DNA from: Flavobacterium gelidilacus DSM 15343
Lineage (GTDB): Bacteria > Bacteroidota > Bacteroidia > Flavobacteriales > Flavobacteriaceae
Length of the DNA: 64,000 nucleotides
Reading direction: 5' to 3'
NCBI RefSeq assembly: GCF_000422685.1
Contig: NZ_AUGN01000010.1
Coordinates: forward strand, 103,050-167,049
The translations under genes were made by a program, and so were the position numbers. Shown one piece after another: positions 53,337-63,146 of the stretch. Position 1 is the first letter of the stretch, and every line of letters starts with the position of its first letter. The notes under the pieces are model-generated. The model was not told the DNA's origin. It did no database searches and saw only the letters and a program-made list of their open reading frames with translations.

Positions 53337-53822
53337 ATGATAATAAGAAAAGGAACAAAAGAAGATATGCAAGCTGTACTCGATTTAATCATTGAGTTAG
53401 CTGTTTTTGAAAAAGAGCCTGATGCTGTTGTCGTTACCAAAGAAGATTTAATTAGAGATGGATTTTCTTCAAACCCTTTATTTCATACTTTTGTAGCAGA
53501 AAAAAATGGTGAAATTGTTGGTGTAGCTTTATATTATTACAGATATTCTACTTGGAAGGGAAAAACCATTCATTTAGAAGATTTAGTTGTAAAAGAAAGT
53601 CAACGAGGAACTGGTGCTGGATTTGCTCTATATAGCGAAATCATAAAACAAGGAAAAAAAGACAACGTTAGAAGAATTGAATGGAACGTTTTAGATTGGA
53701 ATGAAAATGCTATTGCTTTTTATGAAAAATCTGGAGCAAATATTCTAAAAGATTGGTATGTTGTGCAAATGGATGAAAAAGCTATTTCAAATTTTTTAGT
53801 GAATTTGAAAAGCAAAAAATAA
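53337..53822 (+). CDS. GNAT-family N-acetyltransferase
   Basis: The 161 residues show a full GNAT fold with the acetyl-CoA-binding motif LEDLVVKESQRGTGAGFALY (QRGTGAG, consensus Q/RxxGxG/A) and the C-terminal motif NENAIAFYEKSGANI. The pattern, including the N-terminal VLDLIIELAVFEKEPDAVVV, resembles diamine (spermidine/thialysine-type) acetyltransferases, but the substrate is not certain. It is followed by aspartate kinase 93 bp on. Confidence 0.9.
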   Translation: MIIRKGTKEDMQAVLDLIIELAVFEKEPDAVVVTKEDLIRDGFSSNPLFHTFVAEKNGEIVGVALYYYRYSTWKGKTIHLEDLVVKESQRGTGAGFALYSEIIKQGKKDNVRRIEWNVLDWNENAIAFYEKSGANILKDWYVVQMDEKAISNFLVNLKSKK

Positions 53823-53831
53823 AAAATAAAC

Positions 53832-53899
53832 TCCAAAATCCAAAACTTGCACTGTTAAAGCAAACCATTTGGAATTTGGAATTTGGAATATTGGAATTT
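53832..53899 (+). repeat. TTGGAAT tandem repeats with complementary arm
   Basis: A short tandem of the heptamer TTGGAAT runs from 53868 to 53899 (three units and a partial one). Its first half is almost perfectly complementary to TCCAAAATCCAAA at 53832-53844 (one mismatch), giving a potential long hairpin between the GNAT and aspartate kinase genes. Similar short GGAATTT-type tandems are common in Flavobacterium intergenic DNA. Confidence 0.5.
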
Positions 53900-53915
53900 A
53901 TAAAAAATTTGAAGA

Positions 53916-55169
53916 ATGAAAATTTTTAAGTTTGGTGGTGCGTCAGTTAAAGATGCTGATGGAGTAAAAAACGTTTTAAATGTTTTAAAAACAGTTGGTC
54001 ACGAAGATGTTTTGATAGTAGTTTCGGCCATGGGAAAAATGACTAATGCTCTTGAATTGGTAATTACAAACTACTTTGATAAATCAACCGAATTTAATGC
54101 ATCACTGCAAGAAGTAAAAAAATATCACAATCAAATTTTGATGGATTTATTTGATGATGAAGATAATGATGTTTTTTTTGCTATAAATAGTCATCTAGCT
54201 GATTTAGAATATTTTTTAAGAAGCAATAAATCGCCAAATTATAGTTTCGTTTACGATCAAGTAATTAGTTATGGAGAATTGATTTCTACAACAATTGTGA
54301 GTCATTATTTCAATGAACAAGGTTTAAATAACAATTGGATTGATGTTAGAAATTTCATCAAAACAGACAACAATTATAGAGATGGAAATGTCGATTGGGA
54401 ACAAACTCAAAAATTAATTTCAAAAGGTATTAAAAAGAAAAACTTAAACATCACACAAGGATTTTTAGGTTCAGATGAAAACAACTTTACCACAACTTTA
54501 GGAAGAGAAGGTTCAGATTACACAGCTGCTATTTTTGCCTATTGTTTAGGTGCAGAAAGTGTAACTATTTGGAAAGATGTTCCAGGTGTAATGAATGCTG
54601 ATCCAAGGTACTTTGAAAATGCAATTCTTTTAAACCAAATTTCGTATCGTGAAGCTATTGAATTAGCATTTTATGGAGCAAGTGTAATTCACCCAAAAAC
54701 ATTGCAACCCCTTCAAAGAAAAGAAATCCCTTTGTTTGTAAAGTCATTTATAAATCCGCTTTTGCCGGGCACTTCAGTTTCTAAAGGAGCAGATTTAGAT
54801 CCACTTATTCCTTGTTTTATCATTAAGAAAAATCAATTATTGCTTTCATTGTCATCTTTGGATTTTTCATTTATGATGGAAGATCACATGAGTGAAATTT
54901 TCGCATTATTTTCAGAGCATAAAATTAAAGTAAATCTAATTCAAAATTCAGCGATTAGTTTTTCGGTCTGTATTGAAGACAAATATGGAAACTTTAATCC
55001 TTTAAAAACAAGTTTGTCAAAAAAATTCAAAGTTTCATACAATGAAAATGTGTCTCTTTACACGGTTAGACATTTTGATGAAGAAGCATTACAAATTGTA
55101 GAAAAAAACAAAACGATTTTGTTGAAACAGATTTCTAGAGGAACTTTGCAGGTTGTGACTAAGGAATAA
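53916..55169 (+). CDS. Aspartate kinase
   Basis: Aspartokinase phosphorylates L-aspartate at the start of the lysine, threonine and methionine pathway. The 417 residues open with MKIFKFGGASVKDADGVKNV (the lysine-glycine-glycine catalytic motif), have TTLGREGSDYTAAIFAY for the nucleotide loop, and VTIWKDVPGVMNADPRYF for aspartate binding. The last about 115 residues hold the ACT-type regulatory region (LLSLSSLDFSFMMEDHMSEIFALFSEH; INLIQNSAISFSVC-like strand). The length is the monofunctional form, without a homoserine dehydrogenase fusion. It precedes two large surface-protein genes but has no functional link to them that I can see. Confidence 0.93.
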   Translation: MKIFKFGGASVKDADGVKNVLNVLKTVGHEDVLIVVSAMGKMTNALELVITNYFDKSTEFNASLQEVKKYHNQILMDLFDDEDNDVFFAINSHLADLEYFLRSNKSPNYSFVYDQVISYGELISTTIVSHYFNEQGLNNNWIDVRNFIKTDNNYRDGNVDWEQTQKLISKGIKKKNLNITQGFLGSDENNFTTTLGREGSDYTAAIFAYCLGAESVTIWKDVPGVMNADPRYFENAILLNQISYREAIELAFYGASVIHPKTLQPLQRKEIPLFVKSFINPLLPGTSVSKGADLDPLIPCFIIKKNQLLLSLSSLDFSFMMEDHMSEIFALFSEHKIKVNLIQNSAISFSVCIEDKYGNFNPLKTSLSKKFKVSYNENVSLYTVRHFDEEALQIVEKNKTILLKQISRGTLQVVTKE

Positions 55170-55294
55170 TTTTGTTTTACGGCAAATTCACACATTATTC
55201 TTTAAGTATGAACCTGTGAACCTGTGGCAAAACTCTTTAGTGGCAAAAAATCCCAAATTTATACTACTTTTGAAAATTGTGAGTTATAGTATTT

Positions 55295-58200
55295 ATGGGC
55301 AAGAAGTGGTTTTTATGGATTTGTTTGTTTGTTGTTTCGGGCATTTTGGCTCAAGAAACAAAAATGCCTTATAAATCAAAGAAATTTGTTGCTTCAAAAG
55401 ATACTATTTCTTTAGAAAAAGTCAGTATTAACAAAGCTTTCTTCAAAGTTTTAGATAAAAACGGAATCGAAATTGATTCTTCAGCTTACAACGTTGACTT
55501 TAAAACCGGAAAAATATTTTTTAAAGAGAACTTCTCTTCAAAAGACACTTTAGAAGTCAAATACTTAACTTTTCCTGAATTTTTAACGAAAACCTATTCC
55601 ATTTATGATGAGAACATAGTCGTTCCAAATAAAGCTGGTCAACTTTTTACCATAAAAAATCCAAACAAAAGTACTTTCAAACCTTTTGATGGCTTAAATA
55701 CAAATGGAAGTATTACAAGAGGAGTGACAATTGGAAACAATCAAAACACGGTTGTAAATTCAAATTTAGATCTTCAAATTACTGGAAAATTATCCGATAA
55801 AGTCAGTTTGCGAGCTTCTATTCAAGACAGTAATATTCCATTGCAAGATGGTGGTTATTCGCAAAAACTAGATGAATTTGATCAAATCTTCATTGAATTA
55901 TTTTCGGACAAATGGAGTATTCGAGCTGGAGATTTATTTTTAGAAAATCGAAAAGCTTCATTTTTAAATTTCAATAAAAAAGTACAAGGAATTTCATCAC
56001 ATTTTACTTTTGGTTCGGACGAAAACAAAACAGACATTTTTGCATCTGCAGCTTTAGTTCGTGGACAATATGCTCGAAGCACTTTTACAGGACAAGAAGG
56101 AAATCAAGGACCTTATAAATTGCGAGGAAATAATGGTGAACTCTATATTTTAGTAATTTCTGGTTCAGAACGCGTTTTTGTAAACGGAATTTTATTAACT
56201 CGTGGAGAAAATAACGACTACATTATCGATTATAACGCTGGTGAAGTAATTTTCACCTCTTTATTTCCAATTACTTCCGAAATGCGAATCAATGTAGAAT
56301 ATCAATACACGGATAGAAATTACACACGATTTATAACGTATGCTGGTGCAACTCATGAAACAGAAAAATGGAATATTGGTGGTTTTTTATATTCTGAAAA
56401 TGATGTAAAAAATCAACCGTTACAACAAAATTTGTCAGAAGATCAAGTTGCGGTTTTGCAAAATGCTGGTGATAATTTGTCTTTGATGAATGCTCCTTCT
56501 GCTTATTTAGATAGTTATTCAGAAAATAAAGTTTTGTATAAAAAAGTCATTATTTCTGGAATTGAGGTTTATGAATATTCTAACAATCCTGATGATGAAT
56601 TATACAATGTTCGTTTTAGTTTAGTTGGAAGCAATCTTGGAAATTATATTTTGGCCAACAACCAAGCTATTGGAAAAATTTATGAATACATTCAACCTGT
56701 TGCGGGAATTCCTCAAGGAAATTACGAACCTGTTGTTCGATTAATTGCACCTACAAAAATTCAAATTGCAACTATTTTAGGTGGTTATAATCCTTCTGAA
56801 AAAACTAAAGTTGATTTTGAAATTGGTGTTAGCAATAATGATTTGAATCTATATTCTAATTTAGATGACAACAACAATAACGGAATTGCAGGAAAAATAA
56901 ATGCAAAACAACGTTTATTGACTCAAAAAACCACAATTGATGCTTTTGCAAATTTTCAATTTATTCAACAAGATTTTAAAACCATTGAACGACTATTTAC
57001 AATAGAATTTAATCGGGATTGGAATTTAACAACACCTTTAGGCAATCAAAGTTTATTGATTTCAGGTTTGGATTTTAACTTCAATAAGAAAGGATTTGCT
57101 AAATATCAATTGGAGAAATTAGATTTTTCGAAAAATTTTTCTGGAACAAGACATAGCCTTTTTGGAAATTACATCCATAAAAACTTCACACTATTCAATC
57201 AGAGTAGTGCTATGAAAAGTGATGGAAGCTATTCTGATACTAAATTCATTCGAAATCAAACTAGAGCAAAATACAATTTCAAGAAAAACTGGATTGGAAG
57301 TAGTTTTAACTTTGAAGATAATTCAGAAAAACTAGTTGAAACCAATGAATTTTCAGCTTTAAGTCAAAAATTTGCAGAATATGGAGCCTTTATTGGTCGC
57401 GGTGATTCAACGAAAGTTTTTGTAGAATTAGGCTATTTACAACGAAAAAACGACAGCTTACAAAACGGAATTATTCAACGTGTAAACCATTCCAATTCGT
57501 ATTATTTGAATTCACAATTGGTAAAAACAGAAAAAAGTAATTTGAGTATTTTTGTAAAATATCGAACTTTAAAATATGAAGATGTTGCTAAGAAAGATGA
57601 ACCTTCTTTAAATTCAAGAATTATTTATAACGATAGGTTTTTTGATCAATTGATACAATTATCTACAATTTATGAAAACTCATCAGGAACAATTGCTCAA
57701 CAAGAATTCACTTATTTAGAAGTTGAGCCAGGACAAGGAGTTTACACTTGGAATGATTACAACAACAATGGAATTCAGGAATTGCAAGAATTTGAAATTG
57801 CTCCTTTTGTTGATTTAGCCAAATATGTTCGCGTTTTTTTACCTAATCAGGTTTTTGTTCGAACCCATCAAAATAAGTTTTCTCAATCGTTGACTTTTAA
57901 TTTCAATCAATGGCAAAATAGGACAGGTTTTTTAAAATTTATGTCCCTGTTTTATAATCAAAGTTCGTTTTTAATTGATAGGAAAATAGCAAGAGATGGC
58001 AATAATTTTGATTTGAATCCATTTTCAAATTCAGATGAAAATCTTATTGGATTAAACAATAGTTTTAGAAATAGTTTGTTTTTCAATAGAGGAAAACAGC
58101 GAAATTCTATCACTTATAATTTTTTGACGAATGATTCTAAAAATTTGCTATCTGTTGGTTCAGTTGAAAATAAAGCTAAATCACATCAATTACAATATCA

Positions 58201-58696
58201 ACATTTAATTCAAAAAACTTGGCTGTTTACTTTATCAGGAAAAACGGTTTTTAGTGAAGCTTTTTCTGAAAATTATCCAAGTCGAAATTTTCAAATTCAA
58301 GGATTTCAAGCCTTTCCAAAGGTTTCCTATTTGTTTTCAAAAAATGCGAGTTGGGATGTTTTTTATGAATATCAAAACAAAGAAAATCAAATTGGAAATT
58401 TTGAAAGTTTAAAACAAAATAGATTTGGAACATCATTTACTTTCAATAGTGATAAAGGCTTTAGTGTTAATGGAGAGTTTTCTCATTACAATAATTCTTT
58501 TGAAGGAAATGCATTATCAGCTGTTGGTTTTCAATTGTTAGAAGGTTTACAGGTTGGAAAAAATCAGACTTGGCGTTTGTTGTTACAAAAAAATCTAACA
58601 ACCTATTTAGATATAAACATTAATTATCAAGGTCGAAAAAGTGAAACTTCTAAAGCAATTCATACTGGAAATGTGCAATTAAGAGCCTTTTTCTAA
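55295..58696 (+). CDS. Large outer-membrane beta-barrel-like protein of unknown function
   Basis: The 1133 residues begin with a Sec signal (MGKKWFLWICLFVVSGILAQ). The first about 100 residues look like an Ig-like or plug-like module. From there the sequence is a long series of alternating beta strands with aromatic belts (KLSDKVSLRASIQDSNIPLQ; KWSIRAGDLFLENR; YTRFITYAGATHETEKWNIGG) and ends in NVQLRAFF, a terminal Phe typical of outer-membrane barrels. A SERVFVNGILLTRGENNDYI/IDYNAGEVIF stretch (about 290-320) is a pattern I have seen in large Bacteroidota outer-membrane proteins including the SprA type, although SprA is twice as long. No catalytic motif is visible. Probably an outer-membrane channel or surface protein. 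Confidence 0.65.
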   Translation: MGKKWFLWICLFVVSGILAQETKMPYKSKKFVASKDTISLEKVSINKAFFKVLDKNGIEIDSSAYNVDFKTGKIFFKENFSSKDTLEVKYLTFPEFLTKTYSIYDENIVVPNKAGQLFTIKNPNKSTFKPFDGLNTNGSITRGVTIGNNQNTVVNSNLDLQITGKLSDKVSLRASIQDSNIPLQDGGYSQKLDEFDQIFIELFSDKWSIRAGDLFLENRKASFLNFNKKVQGISSHFTFGSDENKTDIFASAALVRGQYARSTFTGQEGNQGPYKLRGNNGELYILVISGSERVFVNGILLTRGENNDYIIDYNAGEVIFTSLFPITSEMRINVEYQYTDRNYTRFITYAGATHETEKWNIGGFLYSENDVKNQPLQQNLSEDQVAVLQNAGDNLSLMNAPSAYLDSYSENKVLYKKVIISGIEVYEYSNNPDDELYNVRFSLVGSNLGNYILANNQAIGKIYEYIQPVAGIPQGNYEPVVRLIAPTKIQIATILGGYNPSEKTKVDFEIGVSNNDLNLYSNLDDNNNNGIAGKINAKQRLLTQKTTIDAFANFQFIQQDFKTIERLFTIEFNRDWNLTTPLGNQSLLISGLDFNFNKKGFAKYQLEKLDFSKNFSGTRHSLFGNYIHKNFTLFNQSSAMKSDGSYSDTKFIRNQTRAKYNFKKNWIGSSFNFEDNSEKLVETNEFSALSQKFAEYGAFIGRGDSTKVFVELGYLQRKNDSLQNGIIQRVNHSNSYYLNSQLVKTEKSNLSIFVKYRTLKYEDVAKKDEPSLNSRIIYNDRFFDQLIQLSTIYENSSGTIAQQEFTYLEVEPGQGVYTWNDYNNNGIQELQEFEIAPFVDLAKYVRVFLPNQVFVRTHQNKFSQSLTFNFNQWQNRTGFLKFMSLFYNQSSFLIDRKIARDGNNFDLNPFSNSDENLIGLNNSFRNSLFFNRGKQRNSITYNFLTNDSKNLLSVGSVENKAKSHQLQYQHLIQKTWLFTLSGKTVFSEAFSENYPSRNFQIQGFQAFPKVSYLFSKNASWDVFYEYQNKENQIGNFESLKQNRFGTSFTFNSDKGFSVNGEFSHYNNSFEGNALSAVGFQLLEGLQVGKNQTWRLLLQKNLTTYLDININYQGRKSETSKAIHTGNVQLRAFF

Positions 58697-58789
58697 TAAA
58701 TTAAATTTTTGTTAAAATTCTTTAAAGAAAGTGTAATTTTTACTTATACTAATTATTTTATTTACATTTACTTCCTTAAAAAAATTACG

Positions 58790-61700
58790 ATGCGTTTAAG
58801 TTTACTAATAGCTTTTATTTTTACTAATTTCATGTTTGGTCAACTTAGTAATAAACACTGGTTACCTCCTTTACACTCAAGAGATGGCGTTGCAGAAGAT
58901 CATTATTTATATCTATCTACACCAAATCCTACTCCTTTTACTGTTTCTGTAAAAAGTGGAAACGGCACACCAATTAACGGATCACCTTTTACAATTTCTC
59001 AAGGAAATCCTCAAACTATAAATATCGGTAATGGTCAACCATCACTTATGTTTTTAAATCAAAGTGATGTTAATGTTGTAAAAAGTGATAAGGGATTAAT
59101 TTTAGAAGCCACAAAGGATTTTTATGCCACATTTAAAGTACGTGCTGGAAACCATGCTGAAGTTCTAGTAGCAAAAGGTATTCCTGGTATTGGTACAAAT
59201 TTTAGAGTTGGAAGCGTACCTCAAGGAGGAAATGGAACCATTAGAAATTTTGTATCTAGTTTTATGGCAACTGAAGACAACACATCAGTTAATGTTTCTG
59301 ATTATAACACGAACGTTGTTTTTACTTCAGGTTCTGGTGATATCACTTTAGATACACAAAACTTCGTTTTAAACAAAGGAGAATCTGTTGTGCTCTCTGG
59401 TTATACCGATTTCTCTGCTAATTATGATGGCTTTATTGGAGCTCTAATTTCTTCCGACAAACCAATAGCAGTTAGCACTGGAAATGCTTTAGGAGGCACA
59501 TTAAGCGCTACAGACGGACAAGATTTTAACTTAGACCAAATTGTGTCCTATGAACAAGTTGGCTCAGAATACATCGTTGTTCGAGGAAATGGTGGAGATG
59601 ATTCAGAATTTCCTATAGTTATTGCAACTCAAAATAATACTGAAATTTTTATAAATGGAAGTACAACTCCATTCACTACAATTAATACGGGAGGTTATTT
59701 AATAGTTCCTCCAACTTTTTATCAAGGAACGAATCATAAAAACATGTATATTACGAGTAGTAAACCTATTTATTTATATCAAGTTTTAGCTGGTTCTGGT
59801 AGTTCTGCAACTACGGGAATGAACTTTATTCCTCCATTAAGTTGTTTTTTTCAAAAGAGTGTTGATTTGATTCCGAGCATAAATTCTATAGGAAATACAC
59901 AATACACAAGTGATATTATTGCACTTACTTATGCTAGCTCAACTGTAACTATTAATGGAAATCCAACTACAACTACTCCTGAAGCAGTTTTAGGAACTTC
60001 GGATTGGGTTACATACAGAATTCCTGGATTTACTGGAAATGTAGTAGTTGAATCTACTGGCCCTTTGGCCGTAGGTGTTTTTGGAGCTAGTGGTGCTGCA
60101 GGATATGGTGGTTACTATTCAGGTTTTGGTAGTGAACCAAGAGATACTAATGTCACTATTTGTTCTAGTGGCACAACCGATTTATTAGACGCAATTGACG
60201 GAAATCCTGAAACTGGTGGTGTATGGACTCCTGCTTTGGCAAGTGGAACCGATATTTTTGATCCAAATGTTGATTTACCTGGAACTTATAATTATTCTTA
60301 TACTGCGACTTGTGCAAATATTAGTGTTGATATTACTGTAGCTATTCAACAAGCACCAGACGCAGGAACAAATAATACGATTGAAGTTTGTTCAACAGAT
60401 CCTCAAGTTGATTTATTTTCTTTATTAGGAACTAACGTAACAACAGGAGGAACTTGGTCTCCAGCGATGGCAAGTGGAACGGGCTTATATGACCCAGCTA
60501 TTGATGCAGGTGTTGTTTATACTTACACTATCCCAAGTGATGGAATTTGTGAAGATATTTTTGCAACAATAACTGTAACTAAAAATGTTACTCCTTCTAT
60601 TGTAGCAATTACAGCTTATGAAATTTGTGATAATAATGTTGACGGTGATGATGCAAATGGTTTTGTAACATTTAGTTTACCCACAAAAAATGCTGAAGTT
60701 TTAGATGGACAATCCGGAATAACAGTAAGTTATCATGCCAATCAAATTGATGCAGACAACAATAGTAGTCCATTAACTAACTATTATGCTACAACGCAAT
60801 TAGTTTATGTTAGACTGACAAATAACACCACAAATTGTTTTGCTACAACCTCTTTTAATTTAGTAGTTAATCCTTTACCTGTAGTCACAAACAATGTAAA
60901 TTTAAAACAATGTGATACAGATACAGATGCAATTACAGATTTTAACTTAACGTTTGCAAACCTTTTAATATCAAACGACACAACATTAAATTTTACCTAC
61001 TTCACAAGTCAATTAAATGCACAAAACAATATCTTTCCAATAACAAATGAAACAAATTATACCTCTGGAAATAATGGTGAAGTTTGGGCAAGAGTTGAAA
61101 CCTTGGCTAATTGCTTTAGAATTGTTAAAGTAAATTTATTAGTTTCAACGACAACGCCAGTTACTGGTATACCATTAAATGCATGTGATGATTATATAGA
61201 TTTAAATGACCCATCAAACGATGGATTCGATTATTTTGATTTAAATATAGCTACAACTGGCATTCTAGCTCAATTTCCTCCTAATCAAAACTTGCAAGTT
61301 TCCTATTACGAAAATGAAGCTGATGCAACAGCTGGGTTAAACCCAATTAATACGGCTACTAACTACAGAAATACAGTTGCAAATAATCAATTGGTGTGGG
61401 TTAGAATTGATAGTGCTATTAACAATGAATGTTTTGGTTTGGGCCAATTTGTAGAACTAACTGTAGATCCAATTCCGAATGTAGAATTAGGTTTAGACTT
61501 TGTTGTTTGTTTAGATGCAATTACTGGTGCTGGCTCACAAACTATTAATGCAACACCTATAACTGCTGGAAATTATAGCTATAATTGGACACCTGCAAAC
61601 CCAACAACAAATTCATCTGGAGATCAATCGGCAATTTACACAGTTACACAATCTGGAATTTATAGTGTTGAAGTTACAAATATTGACACTCAATGTAAAA

Positions 61701-62227
61701 ATATGGATAGCGTAGAAGCAACCTTTTCATCTGAACCTGTAAGTGTTAGTGCTGTTTTAATCACACCTTTATTTTCACCAGGAACAGCAACAATTGAAGC
61801 GCTTCCTGTTGGTGGTTATGGCATTTATGAATATAGCATTGATAATGGAATTAATTGGCAACCAAGTCCTATTTTTGGTGGATTAACTAATGGTAACTAT
61901 ACTGTTTTAGTTAGAGACATCAAGCAATGTGGTGTACAATTTTCACAATCTATTCAAACGGTTACTTATCCTCCTTATTTTACACCAAATGGTGATGGTT
62001 TTAACGAATATTGGAATATTAATGGTTTGTTACAATCTTATCAAGGTAAAATATTCATTTTTGATAGATATGGAAAGTTTTTAAAAGAAATTAGTCCTAA
62101 TGGAAATGGCTGGGATGGAACTTTTAATGGTCAACCACTACCTTCAACTGATTATTGGTTTAAGATAGAATATACAGAAAACGGAAATAGACAAGAATTC
62201 AAATCTCATTTCACTTTAAAAAGATAA
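58790..62227 (+). CDS. Giant secreted T9SS type B protein with IgGFc-binding-like domain
   Basis: From the ATG at 58790-58792 (MRLSLLIAFIFTNFMFGQ) the protein has 1145 residues; the frame extends 27 codons upstream, but the true signal peptide starts here. The first about 480 residues resemble the IgGFc-binding N-terminal domain (LPPLHSRDGVAEDHYLYLS; VAKGIPGIG). Then come two roughly 75-residue repeats with matching motifs (GGVWTPALASGTDIFDP and GGTWSPAMASGTGLYDP) and three further repeats opening with YEICDNNVDG-like, LKQCDTDTDA-like and LNACDDYIDL-like segments. The end is a type B T9SS sorting domain (YFTPNGDGFNEYWNI, ending HFTLKR). Such proteins are surface adhesins or gliding-related filaments. 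It is preceded by the large barrel protein gene with a 93-bp gap. Confidence 0.9.
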   Translation: MRLSLLIAFIFTNFMFGQLSNKHWLPPLHSRDGVAEDHYLYLSTPNPTPFTVSVKSGNGTPINGSPFTISQGNPQTINIGNGQPSLMFLNQSDVNVVKSDKGLILEATKDFYATFKVRAGNHAEVLVAKGIPGIGTNFRVGSVPQGGNGTIRNFVSSFMATEDNTSVNVSDYNTNVVFTSGSGDITLDTQNFVLNKGESVVLSGYTDFSANYDGFIGALISSDKPIAVSTGNALGGTLSATDGQDFNLDQIVSYEQVGSEYIVVRGNGGDDSEFPIVIATQNNTEIFINGSTTPFTTINTGGYLIVPPTFYQGTNHKNMYITSSKPIYLYQVLAGSGSSATTGMNFIPPLSCFFQKSVDLIPSINSIGNTQYTSDIIALTYASSTVTINGNPTTTTPEAVLGTSDWVTYRIPGFTGNVVVESTGPLAVGVFGASGAAGYGGYYSGFGSEPRDTNVTICSSGTTDLLDAIDGNPETGGVWTPALASGTDIFDPNVDLPGTYNYSYTATCANISVDITVAIQQAPDAGTNNTIEVCSTDPQVDLFSLLGTNVTTGGTWSPAMASGTGLYDPAIDAGVVYTYTIPSDGICEDIFATITVTKNVTPSIVAITAYEICDNNVDGDDANGFVTFSLPTKNAEVLDGQSGITVSYHANQIDADNNSSPLTNYYATTQLVYVRLTNNTTNCFATTSFNLVVNPLPVVTNNVNLKQCDTDTDAITDFNLTFANLLISNDTTLNFTYFTSQLNAQNNIFPITNETNYTSGNNGEVWARVETLANCFRIVKVNLLVSTTTPVTGIPLNACDDYIDLNDPSNDGFDYFDLNIATTGILAQFPPNQNLQVSYYENEADATAGLNPINTATNYRNTVANNQLVWVRIDSAINNECFGLGQFVELTVDPIPNVELGLDFVVCLDAITGAGSQTINATPITAGNYSYNWTPANPTTNSSGDQSAIYTVTQSGIYSVEVTNIDTQCKNMDSVEATFSSEPVSVSAVLITPLFSPGTATIEALPVGGYGIYEYSIDNGINWQPSPIFGGLTNGNYTVLVRDIKQCGVQFSQSIQTVTYPPYFTPNGDGFNEYWNINGLLQSYQGKIFIFDRYGKFLKEISPNGNGWDGTFNGQPLPSTDYWFKIEYTENGNRQEFKSHFTLKR

Positions 62228-62256
62228 ACAAATACTAATAAATAGAGCTAGTTCAC

Positions 62257-62291
62257 AAAAAAAGCAACATTATATAAATGTTGCTTTTTTT
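62257..62291 (+). terminator. Terminator of the giant T9SS protein gene
   Basis: AAAAAAAGCAACA (62257-62269) pairs with TGTTGCTTTTTTT (62279-62291) around a nine-base loop, 30 bases past the stop codon. Confidence 0.75.
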
Positions 62292-62319
62292 ATGAACTCC
62301 TTTTTTTTGTAATTGAATT

Positions 62320-62669
62320 CTATTTTTTATTGATTCTAACTTCTATTAAATGTTGAACAGTTAATTCGATTGTATTTTGTAATTCTCTTTTTTTTTAATA
62401 GCTTTGAAATAAACACAAAAGTATTTGTTAATTTTGCTCTATTAAAATTTGCATAATCTGTATTAGATCTTAAATAAACTACTGAAATTTTAATTTTTTT
62501 TAGTATGGTATGCTACCTCAAGTAAATTTTCTTCTATATATAGAATAACATCCTCACCTCATGCTAATGTGCCAGTAACTTGATATCCTAAGTTGTTTAA
62601 TTGCATGGCAATATTAGCAGCAATAATCATTTCGTCTTCTACAATTAAAATTTTATAAATTTTTTTCAT
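62320..62669 (-). pseudogene. Decayed response regulator
   Basis: Starting at the ATG 62667-62669 the minus strand reads MKKIYKILIVEDEMIIAANIAMQL and then a stop (TGA at 62559-62561) after 36 codons. The same frame continues with GEDVILYIEENLLEV, a normal receiver-domain helix, before a second stop (62490-62492). After that, a shifted frame gives VVYLRSNTDYANFNRAKLTNTFVFISK, and a further shift at a poly-A run gives RELQNTIELTVQHLIEVRINKK, ending at 62320. Together these correspond to a response-regulator-only protein with the acidic pocket, the S/T-containing strand and the lysine loop. An internal segment of roughly 30 codons holding the phosphoacceptor aspartate appears to be deleted. So it carries one nonsense change, at least one internal deletion and at least one frameshift. 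Confidence 0.8.
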
Positions 62670-62957
62670 TTGCTCTACGAATGTATTTATTAAACAGAAT
62701 TTGATCAATATTCAAAAGCTCTAATAAAGCTATCAATTAAGTAATTTTATAAATTTTATCTTACGTTTGAATCCTTAAATTTAACGAATTTAATTTACAG
62801 TTATCGATTAATGCCTAATATTGAGCCATTTAAATAAAAAAAATCTTTTAAATAGGCTCTTTTTAAATAAAAATTAAATGTTGTAATACAAGAATAATTT
62901 ATTTGAATTGCCACAATTAACTTAATTACCTTTTTTATCTTTACAAAAAATAAGACA
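62670..62957. other. A/T-rich intergenic stretch
   Basis: Together with the pseudogene and the terminator, this is the rest of a 730-bp stretch without an intact gene between the giant T9SS gene and the 59-residue protein. I see no hairpin, tRNA or conserved motif in it beyond the upstream region of the small membrane protein. Confidence 0.5.
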
Positions 62958-63137
62958 ATGAAGTTATTCTTATTATTACAAAATCTAAGCATAGAAGAAA
63001 AAGTAAAAAATGCACCAGACAGTAGTTATGAAGTAGGCCTATTTATTGGCACCTATTTACCTTTTGTTCTTTTAATAGGACTGGCTTATTTTCTCTATTA
63101 TAGAGCAAAAAAAAGAAAAATTTCTGATAAAAATTAA
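62958..63137 (+). CDS. 59-residue single-helix membrane protein
   Basis: The frame encodes 59 residues, starting MKLFLLLQNLSIEEKVKNAP. A single transmembrane helix spans about 28-48 (LFIGTYLPFVLLIGLAYFL), followed by a strongly basic tail (YYRAKKRKISDKN), so the C-terminus should be cytosolic. I do not recognise it. It ends nine bases before the queD start, and the same orientation and spacing suggest co-transcription. It has normal codon use for this window. Confidence 0.6.
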   Translation: MKLFLLLQNLSIEEKVKNAPDSSYEVGLFIGTYLPFVLLIGLAYFLYYRAKKRKISDKN

Positions 63138-63146
63138 TAAAGAATC

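Noticed and set aside
53868..53899. TTGGAAT tandem as a CRISPR or transposon end
   Set aside because: Units are only seven bases with no spacers, and no terminal repeats or transposase are nearby.
54900..55160. Homoserine dehydrogenase fusion of aspartate kinase
   Set aside because: The protein ends at 417 residues with an ACT region; the fused domain would require about 350 more.
62801..62992. 63-residue minus-strand frame
   Set aside because: A/T-rich shadow with no signal, composition or spacing support. The plus-strand 59-residue gene overlaps its far end and has better context.
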